64,000 nt of DNA, taken from contig JAMXBB010000006.1 in NCBI GenBank assembly GCA_024138015.1, positions 76,786,135 to 76,850,134 on the forward strand. Direction: 5' to 3'. Of this stretch, positions 62,601 to 64,000 are shown piece after piece. The DNA comes from Lumnitzera littorea. Lineage: Eukaryota; Streptophyta; Magnoliopsida; Myrtales; Combretaceae. The position numbers and the translations under genes were made by a program. The notes under the pieces are model-generated. The model saw only the letters and a program-made list of their open reading frames with translations. It ran no database searches and was not told the DNA's origin. Each line of letters opens with the position of its first letter. The first letter of the stretch is position 1.

Positions 62601-63038
62601 CTTATCGTAAATTAATTTTTGAATTTTTTTGTGAAAATTTATCAATTTAATTGGTACCCGTTATAATTATAATTTTTACAAGTTATTGTAACGATTTAGT
62701 TATAATTTCATACGAATAGGCGATTTAGTTGAAAATTGCAATTGACTATAATTATATTACTATTGAGTAATATTTAACTATTTTATAGGTTTATATTTAT
62801 AATTTTAGGATTTCGAACAAATTCGGGATCAATTTTGATTAATGGTGTATAAGTCAGTTTTAGGGTTTTAGTATATGATTTAAGGTTTCAGTCAATTGTT
62901 AAGGTTTTATTATTGGTGTTATATTTGATTTATTAAACTTCGTAATCTTTCATTGTTACTAGCCTTATCAACTTATTGTACAGTTTAGGACACTCGGACT
63001 TAAATTAGGGTTCAACTACTAATTTCTTAAGGTTTACA
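59672..63038 (-). repeat. Gypsy 5' LTR (3.37 kb), minus strand
   Basis: Opens TGTAAACC at 63,038 and ends GTGACA at 59,672. Features run in the same order as in the plus copy: pyrimidine-rich on this strand at 62,178-62,235, AT-rich core 61,380-62,150, hairpin 60,442-60,464, TATA box 59,756-59,764. It is slightly shorter than the plus-strand LTR, mainly in the AT-rich core. Confidence 0.88.
59756..59764 (-). promoter_or_regulatory. LTR TATA box, minus strand
   Basis: TATAAAAAG, the counterpart of 35,653-35,660, with one extra A. Confidence 0.45.
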
Positions 63039-64000
63039 AATCTAGTGGCAGCTTAGGATCAATATCAAAATCACCTGAAAATAATAAAAATTTGTAAATT
63101 TGGGAATTTAAAGCTAAACTAGTATTGTAATTTATAAGATTTACTTCACCTAGTTATGCGAAATTGTCGATTCGAGCTTTATATCAAATCACATATAACT
63201 TTTTCATTTTAGCTCGGATTGTTATGAACTTAAAATCCATGTTGATCGTTTTTTAGCGTATTTTCTTATAACGAGGTTTATTTTGGACGTTGTGACTTGC
63301 AGTTTGAATTATGATAGAAAAATATCATAAAATTTATTATTTTAGTTTAAAAATTATAAAATATTAATTTTAGCTTTTTCTTAATATATTTATGATTTAA
63401 TAATTATTTGAATCATATAATTGATATTTTTATTATTTTAAGCATACTTTTCCTATTTTTGAGATTTTAGTCTTATTACAATTATTATTATTATTATTTA
63501 TATTATTTTTATTATTCATTATTTTCTTATTACTTATTTATATTTCACGATATACATACATATATATATATAGACTTATATTATATTTGATAAATTTTAT
63601 AATTTACTTTAATGAGTAATTCCTAATTTACGGTAATATATATATATACCTACTCCTTACATAATTTTAAATTTATTTTAGTTAGTAGATATTATTATAT
63701 CATATATATATTCGATATACTACATATATATACTATATGTTATACGCCATATGTAGACATATGTATATATTTATTTTGTGAAAACAATAAATACTTATTT
63801 GACATACTCTTATGTACACATACATATATTCATGTATTTTTATTTCTACACATGTAAACTCATATGTATATAAAATATAGTTTACATGTATAACTACCAA
63901 ATACATAAATATATAGAGATAATATACAAATACTTATACTAATATATATACATATAAAATAAAGATTGTACACATATATGCATACTTAGCCAACTTCATG
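63039..64000 (-). repeat. Second gypsy LTR fragment, runs off the window
   Basis: Directly beyond the LTR start at 63,038 another piece of the same LTR family begins, in the same orientation but from its middle. Its first bases (AATCTAGTGGCAGC) correspond to about 34,500 of the plus LTR, and it continues through blocks also found at 60,910-61,850. This is either an older LTR into which the minus-strand element inserted, or the product of recombination. Its far end lies outside the window. Confidence 0.85.

Larger units (their letters stand above)
54092..63038 (-). mobile_element. Ty3/gypsy retrotransposon, minus strand, lacking its 3' end
   Basis: Same family as the plus-strand element. Read on the minus strand: 5' LTR (63,038 to 59,672), primer site, extra ORF, leader, gag, intron, protease, RT, RNase H and integrase, broken at 54,092 just after the last catalytic Glu of integrase. 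The rest of integrase, any chromodomain, the polypurine tract and the 3' LTR are missing. It reaches further into pol than the plus copy, but its reading frames contain more stops in the extra ORF. The sequence beyond the break is unrelated. Confidence 0.93.

Noticed and set aside
1..64000. CRISPR arrays, bacterial operons, rRNA genes
   Set aside because: No direct repeats with regular spacers, no ribosome-binding patterns and no rRNA sequence; the window is clearly plant nuclear DNA.

Overview
The window is AT-rich plant nuclear DNA, probably from a dicot with a repeat-dense genome; I cannot name the species. No intact host protein-coding gene is visible. Almost everything recognisable is LTR-retrotransposon sequence in various states of decay. 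Premature stops are mostly TGG to TAG/TGA, CAA/CAG to TAA/TAG and CGA to TGA, as expected from loss of methylated cytosines in silenced repeats.

Layout. About 1-3.5 kb holds a possible 3' end of a Tat-like Ty3/gypsy element (antisense coding relic, polypurine tract, short LTR), followed by a 250-bp foldback MITE-like element. About 5.2-7.2 kb holds fragments of a long LTR-like repeat and a possible tRNA-derived SINE. 7.3-13.09 kb is featureless single-copy-looking sequence. 13.09-17.22 kb is a Ty1/copia element with two LTRs and a perfect 5-bp target duplication (ATCAT), badly broken inside. 17.2-32.3 kb is a patchwork of a 74-bp tandem repeat and several long LTR-like repeats, two of which form a nearly spacer-free 2.8-kb palindrome centred at 26,144.

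32.33-42.33 kb is a plus-strand Ty3/gypsy element (Tekay/Del-like chromovirus by inference) with a 3.4-kb LTR, an initiator-Met tRNA primer site, an extra ORF before gag, gag, protease, RT and part of RNase H, then a deletion into a partial 3' LTR. 54.09-63.04 kb is a second copy on the minus strand, which reaches into integrase but has lost its 3' LTR. It abuts another LTR fragment of the same family, possibly its insertion target, that runs off the window. Between them lie more decayed LTR-like repeats, a trinucleotide-rich block (50.0-50.5 kb) and an assembly gap base (N at 53,914).

The two gypsy copies are the most informative part. Comparing them shows (a) an 816-nt extra ORF between primer site and gag, the same length in both apart from a 1-bp insertion; (b) a probable 148-nt spliceosomal intron (GTATGT...AG) between gag and protease, the same length in both, whose removal restores the frame; and (c) at least five in-frame stop codons at the same codons in both copies, suggesting descent from an already defective, non-autonomous source.

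All homology statements come from reading the sequence by eye; none was confirmed by alignment or database search.
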